Positions 26,889 to 35,357 of a DNA stretch of 64,000 nucleotides are shown one piece after another. Position numbers and translations under genes: made by a program. The notes beneath the pieces are model-generated. The model searched no databases. It was given only the letters and a program-made list of their open reading frames with translations, and was not told where the DNA came from. How positions within the stretch are numbered: position 1 is the first letter of the stretch; each line of letters starts with the position of its first letter. This DNA is from Streptomyces guryensis (GTDB lineage: Bacteria > Actinomycetota > Actinomycetes > Streptomycetales > Streptomycetaceae). The DNA is taken from assembly GCF_021261325.1 (NCBI RefSeq), contig NZ_JAJSBI010000039.1:17721-81720 (forward strand), in the 5' to 3' direction.

Positions 26889-28142
26889 TCAGGGGGTATC
26901 CAGGGAGTTCGCCTCCCCACCGAACCAAGCATCCATGGCGCCTCGACCTCGCGTGCCTGCGTCGGGCATGAAGTGCGTGTATGTACGCAGAGTAAAGCCA
27001 GGGTCGGCGTGCCCAAGCCAGCGGGCGAGGGAGACGATCGACTCGCCTGCTTCGAGCTGGACACTGGCATAGGTGTGGCGCAGGGCATGGAAGCCGAACT
27101 CGCGCGACGGCTCCCACTTGCTCCCGCCCGAATCGGAGTCCACTTTGCCGATCAGTCCCGCGGAGGCGAGCGCGTGCTTCCAGAGACGCCTGTTCCATGT
27201 ATCGCGGTTGCACGCGCGCCGCTGCCGGGTAGCCAGGAACAGCGGGTAAGCACGCGGAGCCCAGTCGATGCGCTGCCGTTCGTTCTGAGGTTCGTGAGGG
27301 CTCTCCCACGGGAGCTTCACCGTGACCGGCTGCCAGCGCTTCGCGTGCTGTTCGATGCTGGCCAGGACGCCGGGTGCCGCATCAACTACTCGCGTCTTGC
27401 CGCCCTTGGGAAGCGCAAAGAAGAGGTGGCCGTCGATCATGCAGACCTGACGCCGGACATGCACGACCCCGTTCTCCGCATCAAGGTCCTCCGGAGACAG
27501 TCCGAATACCTCGCCCTGGCGCAGGCCGAGCCCCACCGCCAAGTCGACTGCGAGGCGGTATTGCTCCGGGAGCCCAGCGCGTACCCGCATCGCCTGCTCG
27601 CGCGACCACGCCCGCGCCTTCTGCGCAGGCTTGGCCGGCGGCCGAGCGGTGCGGCTCCCCTTCATCGGATGCTTCACCAGCCTGCCGTCCTCGACGGCGG
27701 CCTGGAGGATCGTAGAGAGATGCCCCCAGGTGGTGCGGATCGTCCCGGGCGACAGAGTCTCCTCCATCCGGGCAACCCATTCCCGGAGGGCTGGCGCAGT
27801 GATGGCGTTCAGCGGCAGCGACCCGAGCGCCGGGAGCACGTGTCCCCATATTCGTCGACGCGCCGCATCTCGGGTGGTTGCGGCGTATCGCTGGTGCGGC
27901 CACCATCGATCCTCCACGTACGAGCGCAGCAGGATCGTTCCTTCACGCGGGTCGACGAACTCCTGCCGCGTCACGTCGGTTTGAGCATGAGCGAGCCACT
28001 GCTTGGCGTCGGTGAGCTTGGTGAAGCTGCGGGCACGGACGCCGGGGATGCCGGCGACCTTGTAACGCTTCCCCTTGCCGTAGAGCTTGGTCTTCTCCTT
28101 GGTTCGTTTGCTGATCCAGCGGTCTTCTATATGTCCTGGCAC
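26889..28142 (-). CDS. int: Tyrosine-type site-specific integrase
   Basis: 417 residues. N-terminal AP2-like arm-binding region (KGKRYKVAGIPGVRARSFTKLTDAK), a core-binding SAM-like domain (LRSYVEDRWWPHQRY, AITAPALREWVARM), and a catalytic domain with the R-H-R-H-Y set: VGLGLRQGEVFGLSPED, HALRHTYAS, WLGHADPGFTLRTYTHF. Catalyses integration and, with the excisionase, excision of the element. Located at the element edge and transcribed towards the DUF3046 gene. Confidence 0.93.
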   Translation of the reverse strand: MPGHIEDRWISKRTKEKTKLYGKGKRYKVAGIPGVRARSFTKLTDAKQWLAHAQTDVTRQEFVDPREGTILLRSYVEDRWWPHQRYAATTRDAARRRIWGHVLPALGSLPLNAITAPALREWVARMEETLSPGTIRTTWGHLSTILQAAVEDGRLVKHPMKGSRTARPPAKPAQKARAWSREQAMRVRAGLPEQYRLAVDLAVGLGLRQGEVFGLSPEDLDAENGVVHVRRQVCMIDGHLFFALPKGGKTRVVDAAPGVLASIEQHAKRWQPVTVKLPWESPHEPQNERQRIDWAPRAYPLFLATRQRRACNRDTWNRRLWKHALASAGLIGKVDSDSGGSKWEPSREFGFHALRHTYASVQLEAGESIVSLARWLGHADPGFTLRTYTHFMPDAGTRGRGAMDAWFGGEANSLDTP

Positions 28143-28415
28143 TTACTCGACACTCCCTAGAGGACTAGACACCGACATTAGTTTCGTGTGACGTCAGCCA
28201 CATCAACTACCGGCAAGTAGGGATGCAGCAGGACGTATCCGGGATCGAGAGGGGCGGAAAGCGGCAACACCTCTACCTTCCTGGGGTTATCAGGCTTCCG
28301 CACCCGAAGATTCTGCCACGCGTTCACCGACACAAACCAGTATGTTGTTTTCGAAGGCAGCCACTCAAACGATCTCCTTCAAAAGGATATGCGGACACCC
28401 TTGGAGGCTCTTGGG

Positions 28416-28700
28416 ATGGGCGAATCCACGCCTGCGATCGAACACGCGACAATTTGGCAATTGCTGGCACCTCCGCAGCTAGCCGAGCTGCTCGCAGTAT
28501 CGGAGAAGACGCTGCGCAACTGGCGGAATGACAGCAAGGGCCCGGCTTACATCAAGCTCGACGGCGGCGCCGTCCGCTATCCGATGCGAGACGTGTACGC
28601 CTGGCTCGATGAGCAGCGCAATGCCTCCGTCCGCTTGCATGCGCAACGCGCTCATGAAATGCGCCCGGTGGAGTCAAAGAGGTTTCTTGACGTCGCCTGA
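28416..28700 (+). CDS. Excisionase-like helix-turn-helix protein
   Basis: 94 residues from ATG 28416, chosen because GGAGG lies eight bases upstream; an ATG at 28389 is an alternative. HTH_17/MerR-like DNA-binding fold: PPQLAELLAVSEKTLRNWRNDSKGPAYIKLDGGAVRYPMRDVYAWLDEQ. Divergent from the integrase, 273 bases apart, the usual arrangement for a recombination directionality factor. The spacer 28143-28415 holds no recognisable gene. Confidence 0.75.
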   Translation: MGESTPAIEHATIWQLLAPPQLAELLAVSEKTLRNWRNDSKGPAYIKLDGGAVRYPMRDVYAWLDEQRNASVRLHAQRAHEMRPVESKRFLDVA

Positions 28701-28797
28701 TCCACCCATCCCCATTCCACACAGGGAGGGGATTGCGGTGAACGCTGCCGTCATGCGTCCATCGCGCTCTCTCATCCCCTTGGATTAAACCAAAGAA

Positions 28798-28833
28798 AGC
28801 GGAGCGGGACTCGAACCCGAAATGTTGACTTCC
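28798..28833 (-). other. tRNA 3'-end-like fragment
   Basis: On the minus strand CGGGTTCGAGTCCCG, followed by an acceptor-like CTCCGCTTT, looks like the T-arm and 3' end of a tRNA, but the T stem pairs only four bases, no anticodon arm is present and no CCA follows. A perfect 9-bp hairpin (TGTGCCCAC, GTGGGCACA) lies next to it at 28843-28862. Could be a relic attachment site from a tRNA-targeting element. Confidence 0.35.
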
Positions 28834-28965
28834 TCGGCGTGATGTGCCCACTGGTGGGCACACACTCAGTGCCGCTTGCTTCTGCAGCACCTCGGACTCA
28901 GATCGCAGGCATCGCAGTTATCTAACCCAATCGCCATATTCTCCGATCAGACACGCCGTCGGCGT

Positions 28966-29313
28966 GAGTGACCTCGGCTGAGGAGCAGGCTCGTAGCCGT
29001 TGCCGGGCTCCACGCTGAGCAGCGGGTGACCTCCGGGACGCGGAGGAGCGATTGGGCGGTACTCGCCGGACCTCCGGTTCTCCGGGCGACCTCCGCTGCG
29101 CGGAGCAGACCGGTTCATCAACTCCCCATTGATCTGCGCGGTGGTGATCGCCATCGTCTACACCGGGTGACCTCCGCGGGCGCGGAGCAGACGCGGCGGC
29201 CGGTTGGGGCTTGCCCCAGTGCGGCGGGTGGCCTCCGCACATGCGGAGGTCTACCGCAGCAGCCACAGACCACTATGGAGCCAGCGGGATTCGCTTCGCG
29301 CCTGCGGACGTAC
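28966..29313. CRISPR. Degenerate type I-E-like CRISPR array, six decayed repeats, no cas genes
   Basis: Six diverged copies of a 28-base repeat of type GGGTGACCTCCGC-N4-GCGGAGCAGAC start at 28966, 29024, 29084, 29165, 29226 and 29286. Spacings are 58, 60, 81, 61 and 60 bases, close to the 61-base period of type I-E arrays (28 plus 33) except for one spacer about 20 bases longer. Each copy keeps the short central hairpin (CTCCGC / GCGGAG) except the first, which is shortened, and the last, which is much degraded. Spacer sequences are all different. No cas gene is in the window, and repeat divergence suggests a dead array. Confidence 0.55.
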
Positions 29314-29365
29314 GCCGAGGGGTCGGTGCCCGGCATAGAGGGTGCGTCCCCTCAGCCGTAGCGCA

Positions 29366-29794
29366 TTAAGACGCCGGAGGACGTGTGGGAAACGCCGCCT
29401 GCCCCATCGCCCGTTCTACCGCGATCTGGATGACAACCCGTTCCGGGTCCGGGGCCGGCGTACGCCCGTATCGCTCTCCGTATCGGGTGACAGCTTCCTG
29501 GACCGCAGAAGCGTCGGTACGGACCTCAGCCGTACCTTCGAGCGTCGCCCAGCGACCGCCGTCGACCTGGCACACCGCCACACGGGCCGCGCCGCCGCTC
29601 GCAAGGACGTTGGCGACCTTCCTACTGAATTTGCGGGTGATAACTCTGGCTATTCCCGCATCGGCATCGATCGTCACTCCAACAGGCACCACGTGCGGTC
29701 GACCATCGGGGCGCAATGTAGTCAGAGTGCACAGATGGTACTCACGCCAGAACTTCAGGTAGTCATCGGACCGACTCAATAGCGCGTTCGACAT
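29366..29794 (-). CDS. PPOX-class (pyridoxamine phosphate oxidase-fold) F420-dependent oxidoreductase
   Basis: 142 residues from ATG 29794 (MSNALLSRSDDYLKFWREYHL). Split-barrel flavin/F420-binding fold: LCTLTTLRPDGRPHVVPVGV, KFSRKVANVLASGGAARVAVCQVDGGRWATLEGTAEV. Members use F420 or FMN to reduce diverse substrates; the Rv1155-like sequence and actinobacterial host favour F420. It stands alone on the minus strand. Confidence 0.8.
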   Translation of the reverse strand: MSNALLSRSDDYLKFWREYHLCTLTTLRPDGRPHVVPVGVTIDADAGIARVITRKFSRKVANVLASGGAARVAVCQVDGGRWATLEGTAEVRTDASAVQEAVTRYGERYGRTPAPDPERVVIQIAVERAMGQAAFPTRPPAS

Positions 29795-30354
29795 GGCCGA
29801 AAGCTTAACCTCGCCCGCTGCCCGAACTGTCCCGAAGTGACCGCCCACACACTCACTTCCGACCGGGGATTTAGTACGGATTCATCGACTTATATCGTAA
29901 GGCAACGATGTCAAATCGTCTCAGATCGATAACAAGTCCCCCGTTCAACATCAACCATGAAATTTATGTACTAAAGCTTGAAACCGCAGCTCAGCGGGAT
30001 CATTCGAAGATGATTTCGGTCGATTTGAAACACTTGAGGCCCTTGATCATTTCATGATTCGGGCGAGCGGATCAGGCTTTTCAAGACACGGCCCGTGTGA
30101 ATACTTGTCTACGTCCAACAGGTGCTCGGCGGCTCCATCGGAGCGGCTCATGGGCCCTCAGATTCTCGTTTGCTCCAGTGACATTGACGTGCTGAGGCGA
30201 GCTGGAGGTCAGGCACCCTGGCCCGTGCAAGAGGGCACGGCGAGTGCGCAGTCATCGGTGGCTGCGGCCGCTCGCTGCGCTGTGAAGAGGACGTCATCAC
30301 TCGGGCGGTCGCGCCCGGCTCGGGGGAGCCATTTCCGGTTGAAAGGTTTACTTC
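29795..30354. other. 560-base AT-rich intergenic region
   Basis: No gene recognised. The stretch from about 29870 to 30060 is unusually AT-rich for this genome (for example CGACTTATATCG, GAAATTTATGTACTAAAG) and includes short inverted repeats such as TGATCATTTCATGATTC. It separates the divergent PPOX gene and the ImmA-like operon, so it probably holds their promoters; AT-richness is also typical of recently acquired DNA. Confidence 0.5.
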
Positions 30355-30963
30355 ATGTGGTCGGGAAGAGGCAGCCGTGGCGCCGCTGAGACGAGCCGTC
30401 GTAGGTTCGGACGCTGGCGCACAACCGGGAATCGGACGGTGGAGCGAAACCTCCACCGCCGGCTACGGGAAGAGCTGCGCAGCCTGAAGGTCACCCCTCC
30501 TCTGGACGTAGAAGAGCTGGCCAAGGCTCTTAGCGAGAGGCGTGGACGCCCCATCGTCCTCCGGCCTTTTCCCCTGGAGAAGCCTGGACCGACAGGCCTG
30601 TGGGTCGATATGACCGTGAGGGACGTGGTCCTCTACCAGGAGGAGACGACCTGCCTGCACCAGCGGCAGATCATCCTCCACGAAGTCCTCCACATCCTCG
30701 TCTCCGAGTGGGGGGAAGCCCCAGAGTCTCCGGAAGCCGCCGTCGAGGACTGGGCCGCCCTGGTCCCCGTGCTCGACCCCGCGCTGATCCGGCGGGTTGC
30801 CCGTCGTTGCTCGTACGAGGACCCGGAGGAGTGCTGGGTGGAACTGGCTGCGACGATCATCCTGGAGTGGTCCTCGGTGGTCGACGCGCTCCCACCTCTG
30901 TCGGAAGACCCAGAGGTCCGTCGGGTACAGGCAGCTCTGGGCGACCGGCGAGGGTGGCTGTAG
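30355..30963 (+). CDS. ImmA/IrrE-family metallopeptidase-like protein
   Basis: 202 residues. A basic N-terminus, then the ImmA/IrrE domain with the zinc motif HEVLH in QRQIILHEVLHILVSEWGE. In mobile elements such as ICEBs1, ImmA cleaves the XRE repressor ImmR to induce excision. Here an XRE regulator is encoded three genes downstream on the opposite strand, so an analogous anti-repressor role is possible. The gene is followed 3 bases later by the DUF6545 gene. Confidence 0.75.
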   Translation: MWSGRGSRGAAETSRRRFGRWRTTGNRTVERNLHRRLREELRSLKVTPPLDVEELAKALSERRGRPIVLRPFPLEKPGPTGLWVDMTVRDVVLYQEETTCLHQRQIILHEVLHILVSEWGEAPESPEAAVEDWAALVPVLDPALIRRVARRCSYEDPEECWVELAATIILEWSSVVDALPPLSEDPEVRRVQAALGDRRGWL

Positions 30964-30966
30964 ACC

Positions 30967-32082
30967 GTGGCGAACTATCTCCTGCTGATCACCGCCGCTG
31001 CCACCGTGTGGAGGCTGTATCTGTGGTCACGCGCTCCTCATGACGCTCCCACCCGGTCGGTGGCGCTCACCCTGCTGAGCCTGAGCCTGTCGAATACAGT
31101 CGCCAGGCCCGGGGGCGCCTCCGGCCTCGACATAGTGGCGGGGCACGACATCGCGAAGCTGGTCCAGAACCTTTTGCTGCTGCTGGCGTGCTACTTCCTG
31201 ATGTGCTTCTACCTGTACTCGGCCGAAAGGCCGACAGCCCGGCGTCGCGCCCGGGCGGAAGGCGTCGTCGTGGCCCTGGTGTCCGTGACGATCACTCTCG
31301 CGGCCGTGACCGTGTCGCCGGGGGCACTCAGCAAACCGTTCCGCACGGTTGACATGACGATCCCGCAGGTCGCCTTCTTCTACCTCTGCGCCGGCCTGTA
31401 CATCACGTACGCGATCGGGGTGGCCGGATGGTGGTCCGCAGGCTATGCCCGTAAGTCGTCTCGCCCTCACGCCACCGGGCTGTGGATGACTGCGATCGGC
31501 CTCGGCACGATGGCGGTGGCTTGCGCCGTCCGGGCGGTCTTCGTCGCCGTCCGCTTCTGCGGGGGATCTGTGCCCCACAAGCTCACTACCTTGGCCGCGC
31601 TCTTGCTGGTGGTGTCGGGCCTGCTCTTCATGGTGGGCATCACTTATTCGGGCGTCCTCGCGAGGATCACCGCCACGCGGCTGTGGCTGCGTCGGCGCCG
31701 GGATCACCGTCGACTGGCTCCGCTGTGGCAGCTGCTGATCGAGGTCTACCCGGAGAACCAGCTGAGGCCCGCGTCTCGTACACCGTGGGATCAGTGGCGC
31801 GCCCGTGGCGTGCACCGCCGCTACCACCGGCGGATAGTGGAATGCCGGGATGGACTGGTCCATATCAGTCCCTACCTTGTGGGCAAGGATGATGAAGCCG
31901 ACCTGCTGCACCTGGAGCCGGTCCAATTGGCCAGACGGCTCCGGCGTGCCTCCGCGGCGATCCAGAAGGGTGCGCCAGTACCTGCAAGGGCAGTTCCTCT
32001 GGCAGTGCCGCAGGGGGACGAACGGGACTCGGATGTCGACCAGTTGATCGCGGTGTCGGAGGCACTGCGGCTGACCGCGTGA
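30967..32082 (+). CDS. DUF6545/MAB_1171c-type membrane protein
   Basis: 371 residues from GTG 30967. About seven membrane segments in the first 235 residues (AKLVQNLLLLLACYFLMCFYLY, EGVVVALVSVTITLAAVTV, LTTLAALLLVVSGLLFMVGITYSGV) followed by a cytoplasmic domain of about 130 residues (RDHRRLAPLWQLLIEVYPEN, RRIVECRDGLVHISPYL). Matches the membrane proteins that accompany ImmA/IrrE genes in Streptomyces. Function unknown; a membrane sensor or transporter tied to the metallopeptidase is inferred from context. Confidence 0.75.
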   Translation: MANYLLLITAAATVWRLYLWSRAPHDAPTRSVALTLLSLSLSNTVARPGGASGLDIVAGHDIAKLVQNLLLLLACYFLMCFYLYSAERPTARRRARAEGVVVALVSVTITLAAVTVSPGALSKPFRTVDMTIPQVAFFYLCAGLYITYAIGVAGWWSAGYARKSSRPHATGLWMTAIGLGTMAVACAVRAVFVAVRFCGGSVPHKLTTLAALLLVVSGLLFMVGITYSGVLARITATRLWLRRRRDHRRLAPLWQLLIEVYPENQLRPASRTPWDQWRARGVHRRYHRRIVECRDGLVHISPYLVGKDDEADLLHLEPVQLARRLRRASAAIQKGAPVPARAVPLAVPQGDERDSDVDQLIAVSEALRLTA

Positions 32083-32113
32083 CCGCAGAAGAACATGGAA
32101 GGCGAGAGGCGAC

Positions 32114-33304
32114 ATGTTGATCACCGCCGGCCGGGTCCTGACCGGCTCCGGGACGTACGTCGAGGACGGGGCCGTCTGTATCGAAGGTGACTCGATCACC
32201 GCCGTCGGGCCGCGTGCCCAAGTCGCTGACCACTCCCGCGTGCAGGAGGCCGACCTCTCGTTTCCCGATGCGACGCTGATGCCCGGTCTCATCGACTCCC
32301 ACGTTCATGTGGTTTTCGACGGCAGCACCGAAGTACTGGCCGCCTTCTCCGGATCGAGCGACGAACAACTGCTGCAAGACATGCGCCGACGCGCGGAGCA
32401 GCTCCTGTCGAGCGGTGTAACCACCGTCCGCGACCTGGGAGACCGCAACGGCCTGGCCCTGCGTCTGAGGGAGGAGATCAGCCGGGACGCCATTCCTGGC
32501 CCTTGCATCGTGGCTGCGGGCACGCCGCTGACCACGCCCGGAGGCCACTGCTACTTCCTCGGCGGCGAGGTCTCAGGCGAAGCCGCGGTCCGTGATCTCG
32601 TGCAGCGCAACTTGGCGGCTGGCGCCAGGGTGATCAAGGTGATGGCGAGCGGCGGAGGTCTGACGAAGGACGGGCCGAAGAGCTGGCAGAGCCAGTTCAC
32701 CACGGCCGAGCTGCGGGCCCTGGTGGACGAGGCGCATCAGGCCGGCGTGCCGGTGGCCGCGCACGCACACAGCGCGGATGGCATCTCGGCGGTCGTGGAT
32801 GCCGGAGTGGACACCATCGAGCACTGCACGTGGATGACCGAGGAGGGTTTCGGGCTGCGCCCGGACGTCCTGAAGAAGATCGTCGAGCAGGGCATCGCGG
32901 TATGCCCGGCCGTCGGTCCGCACTGGCAGATGGCGGCCCGCGTCTTCGGTGAGGAACGGACGGCCACTCTGTTCGGACAGGTACGTCAGATGGCCGAGGC
33001 CGGCGTCCGGCTCATCGCCGGGACTGACGCCGGAGTGCAGCGGACTGGGTTCGACGGCTCGCTCGCGGGAGCGCTCGGTTTCTACGCGCACCTGGGTATC
33101 TCGAACGCCAAGGTCATCGATATGGCGACGTCTGAAGGCGCAGCAGCTTTGGGTCTGGGCTCCACGACCGGCAAGATCGCTCCCGGCTACCGCGCTGACC
33201 TGCTCCTGGTCGACGGCGATCCGCTCGCCGATCTCGCAGCCCTGAAGGAGGCCAGGGCCGTGTGGGCCTCTGGCCGTCGGCACGAGCCGAACTCTGGCGA
33301 ATAG
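32114..33304 (+). CDS. Amidohydrolase-superfamily metal-dependent hydrolase
   Basis: 396 residues with the imidazolonepropionase/prolidase-like amidohydrolase motifs: metal ligands in LIDSHVHVVFDG, the carboxylated Lys region RVIKVMASGGG, VAAHAHSADG, DTIEHCTWM, and catalytic Asp in IAGTDAGVQ. C-terminal barrel strand APGYRADLLLVDGDPL. Hydrolyses a cyclic amide or peptide-like substrate; specificity unknown. Part of the ImmA-like/DUF6545 operon; it ends in a strong terminator. Confidence 0.85.
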   Translation: MLITAGRVLTGSGTYVEDGAVCIEGDSITAVGPRAQVADHSRVQEADLSFPDATLMPGLIDSHVHVVFDGSTEVLAAFSGSSDEQLLQDMRRRAEQLLSSGVTTVRDLGDRNGLALRLREEISRDAIPGPCIVAAGTPLTTPGGHCYFLGGEVSGEAAVRDLVQRNLAAGARVIKVMASGGGLTKDGPKSWQSQFTTAELRALVDEAHQAGVPVAAHAHSADGISAVVDAGVDTIEHCTWMTEEGFGLRPDVLKKIVEQGIAVCPAVGPHWQMAARVFGEERTATLFGQVRQMAEAGVRLIAGTDAGVQRTGFDGSLAGALGFYAHLGISNAKVIDMATSEGAAALGLGSTTGKIAPGYRADLLLVDGDPLADLAALKEARAVWASGRRHEPNSGE

Positions 33305-33329
33305 ACACCCGCGGCCGTCAGCCGACTGG

Positions 33330-33369
33330 AGCGCCTGTTCCTGGGGTTAACGCCCTCGGAACAGGCGCT
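33330..33369. terminator. Bidirectional terminator between convergent genes
   Basis: A perfect 12-bp inverted repeat, AGCGCCTGTTCC with GGAACAGGCGCT, loop of 16 bases. It lies after the amidohydrolase stop and overlaps the stop codon of the minus-strand XRE gene at 33368. Confidence 0.8.
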
Positions 33370-34252
33370 ATTCGTTTGTCTCGGGGTCTTCCTTGTCCAG
33401 CTCGGCTGCAAGGTCGTTCAACATCGACAGAACGTTGGCCGACAGGCCTTCGGGTTTGATCCCGCGGGCCCGGACGCGGCGTACCTTCCCCTGTTGGGCG
33501 GCAGACATGAGGCGCAGTCCCTCGTAGACCTGCCGTACGACAGCGTCGTCCGGCTCGAAGTACAGAGGGGACACCCCGAAGGTGTGCGCGAGACCTTGGC
33601 GGACGACGGGGGCGGCCTCTTCGTCCAAGCCTGTCCGAAGTCGCTCTACCTCCTGGGCGGAGATCACGTGCGCCCCCGCGTAGGCGTTCACTGACGCAGC
33701 GATGTCCTGGTCACCTGGCGCCGTCTGGTCGGGATACGAACGCTCCAGAATCAGGGTGATCTTCTCTGCCAGAGTGCTGGGTGGTTCTTCAGCAACGAGG
33801 GCTGTGGCGGACACACCCTCTTCTTCACTCTGAGCCGCCCCGAAGGACCGTTCCTGTGCCTGGCTCAGCTCGTCCTCGGTCACCCCGTAGGCCCGAGCCA
33901 GAGCCGGGATGTACCTCTCTTTGAGGCGCCGCACCCCTTGCTCCGCCCCTGCCACGGGGCCGTCGCTCTTGGTCCCGATGACCTCGGCCATCTCGTACCG
34001 GTAGAGGCCTGCGTCGCAGCGCAAGTCCCGGAGATCAGGCAGCCCGTCGCGTGGGAACAGCTCGTCCAGGTCCTGCTTGAGGACCCGGGCCAGGGCCGAC
34101 AGTTTCTCCTGGTCGGGCTCGGATGAGCCAAGCTCCCACCCCGCCACCGTCGAATCGCCGACGCCTACACCCGCGGCTACGTCGGCCTGCGAGATCTCGG
34201 CGGCTCGCCGTACCGAGCGCACACGACCTCTATCGAAGCGTCGAGCAGGCAT
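33368..34252 (-). CDS. XRE-family regulator with two HTH domains
   Basis: 294 residues. First HTH at about 9-65 (VRSVRRAAEISQADVAAGVGVGDSTVAGWELG), a second HTH-like region at about 75-135 (YRYEMAEVIGTKSD ... ALARAYGVTEDELSQAQ), then a region of about 100 residues resembling small actinobacterial XRE regulators, and an acidic C-terminus. Possible ImmR-like repressor of the element, given the ImmA-like gene nearby. Divergent from the operon at 34599, with a promoter in between. Confidence 0.8.
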   Translation of the reverse strand: MPARRFDRGRVRSVRRAAEISQADVAAGVGVGDSTVAGWELGSSEPDQEKLSALARVLKQDLDELFPRDGLPDLRDLRCDAGLYRYEMAEVIGTKSDGPVAGAEQGVRRLKERYIPALARAYGVTEDELSQAQERSFGAAQSEEEGVSATALVAEEPPSTLAEKITLILERSYPDQTAPGDQDIAASVNAYAGAHVISAQEVERLRTGLDEEAAPVVRQGLAHTFGVSPLYFEPDDAVVRQVYEGLRLMSAAQQGKVRRVRARGIKPEGLSANVLSMLNDLAAELDKEDPETNE

Positions 34253-34293
34253 CAGACCTCGTTTTTCCTGCGAACCGAAGAAACATCGAGCCG

Positions 34294-34322
34294 TTGACTT
34301 TTGGGGAGAATCGCGATAGCTT
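34294..34322 (+). promoter_or_regulatory. Probable sigma-70-type promoter
   Basis: TTGACT, 17-base spacer, TAGCTT, in an AT-rich patch between the XRE gene and the operon starting at 34599. A 7-bp hairpin (CCGAGAG, CTCTCGG) lies downstream between 34460 and 34490 in the leader. It would drive the plus-strand operon and is a likely target for the XRE repressor. Confidence 0.5.
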
Positions 34323-34598
34323 CAGCTTAGCGAAAAAAGAGGGACTTCGCACCCCTCGGCTTTCGCTCATCCAGTTGTCCCCAGCGTGGGGAGCTGCTGG
34401 ACAGAGGGGACGGCCACGCGCACTCCGCGCACGGATCCCCCTCTCAAAACGCCATCGGCGCCCGAGAGTTCGCACCTCTCGGACGCCAGACAGCTAGTGA
34501 TCCGCTGCCCCCGACAGGGGCTCAAGATCACTCACACAGCCGCTCCGCGTCCTTTCGCACGGCACTACGGAGCGGCGTACCACATAGAGGAGTCTCGC

Positions 34599-34913
34599 AT
34601 GTCCCCTACTGCGGACTGCAACCCGAAGCCGGAGATCGCTTCCGGTCCCGCTGAACGGCTGGCTGCACAGCTGACGTCCATGCTGCCTGAGGCCGCAGTC
34701 GTACAGGTCCGCTTCCAGGGCCCTCGGACCTTGTGGCCCCACCTGGGACTAACCGCCGTGAACGAACGCGGACACGCCCTTCGGGTACCCCGTGCGAAGG
34801 CGCTCACCATCGCACGATGGATCATCCGCTCATTCCCGCAGGCCGGTTGGGCAGCCTCGGGCGGCCACGCCTTCGACCTGCGGACGGCTCAGCTGCGTCG
34901 GCTGGAAGCGTGA
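34599..34913 (+). CDS. Small element-encoded protein, possible regulator
   Basis: 104 residues from ATG 34599, with GAGGAG eight bases upstream. No recognised domain. Segments LAAQLTSMLPEAAVVQVRF and ALTIARWIIRSFPQAGW look helical. Its stop overlaps the next start (TGATG), so it is coupled to the HTH gene at 34913, and both look like early regulators of the replication block. Confidence 0.65.
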   Translation: MSPTADCNPKPEIASGPAERLAAQLTSMLPEAAVVQVRFQGPRTLWPHLGLTAVNERGHALRVPRAKALTIARWIIRSFPQAGWAASGGHAFDLRTAQLRRLEA

Positions 34914-35299
34914 TGTCGGCCGTGGCACCGGTGAGCGCGGATCCGGCCTTTATCGGGCCCACCGAGTTGCAGGGGCTCGCCGCCGTGGTGAACCTGCTGG
35001 CTCAGGCCGGCGGCCTCGATGCCCTGCTGAGCAACCGGCTGTCGGAACCTCGCGATAAGCGTATGCAGTTCGGATACAGCGATGCGGCTGAGCGGCTGAA
35101 CATTCCGGAGAAGTGGCTACGTGAGCGCATCTCAACGCTGCCCCATCGAAAGTTCGGGAAGTTCGTGCAATTCACGGAGGAAGACCTCCGCGCAATTTCC
35201 GACATGCATTTCGTAAATCCAGGCGCAGTGTCCGAAAGGGGCGGGGAGTCGGCGTTGATGTCACTTCAGCCCTCTAAGCGCTCACGCAAGCGCTTCTGA
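34913..35299 (+). CDS. Helix-turn-helix protein (excisionase/MerR-like fold)
   Basis: 128 residues starting at the ATG within TGATG. Central HTH: YSDAAERLNIPEKWLRERISTLPHRKFGKFVQFTEEDLRAISDMH, the pattern of DNA-binding excisionase/HTH_17 proteins. A helical N-terminus (GLAAVVNLLAQAGGLDALL) and a basic C-terminus flank it. Could be a regulator or a second directionality factor. Confidence 0.65.
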   Translation: MSAVAPVSADPAFIGPTELQGLAAVVNLLAQAGGLDALLSNRLSEPRDKRMQFGYSDAAERLNIPEKWLRERISTLPHRKFGKFVQFTEEDLRAISDMHFVNPGAVSERGGESALMSLQPSKRSRKRF

Positions 35300-35357
35300 T
35301 CTCCTCTTGCGCTCGTGCGCGTACAGCGTGCGACGCCGTGAACATCGCGAGACGCAA

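Noticed and set aside
25041..28160. A 1,039-codon plus-strand frame over the AI-2E transporter, DUF3046 and integrase genes
   Set aside because: It runs through three well-supported minus-strand genes and is the by-product of high GC content.
28798..28862. A complete tRNA gene
   Set aside because: Only T-arm and acceptor-like bases are present; there is no anticodon stem and the T stem is short.
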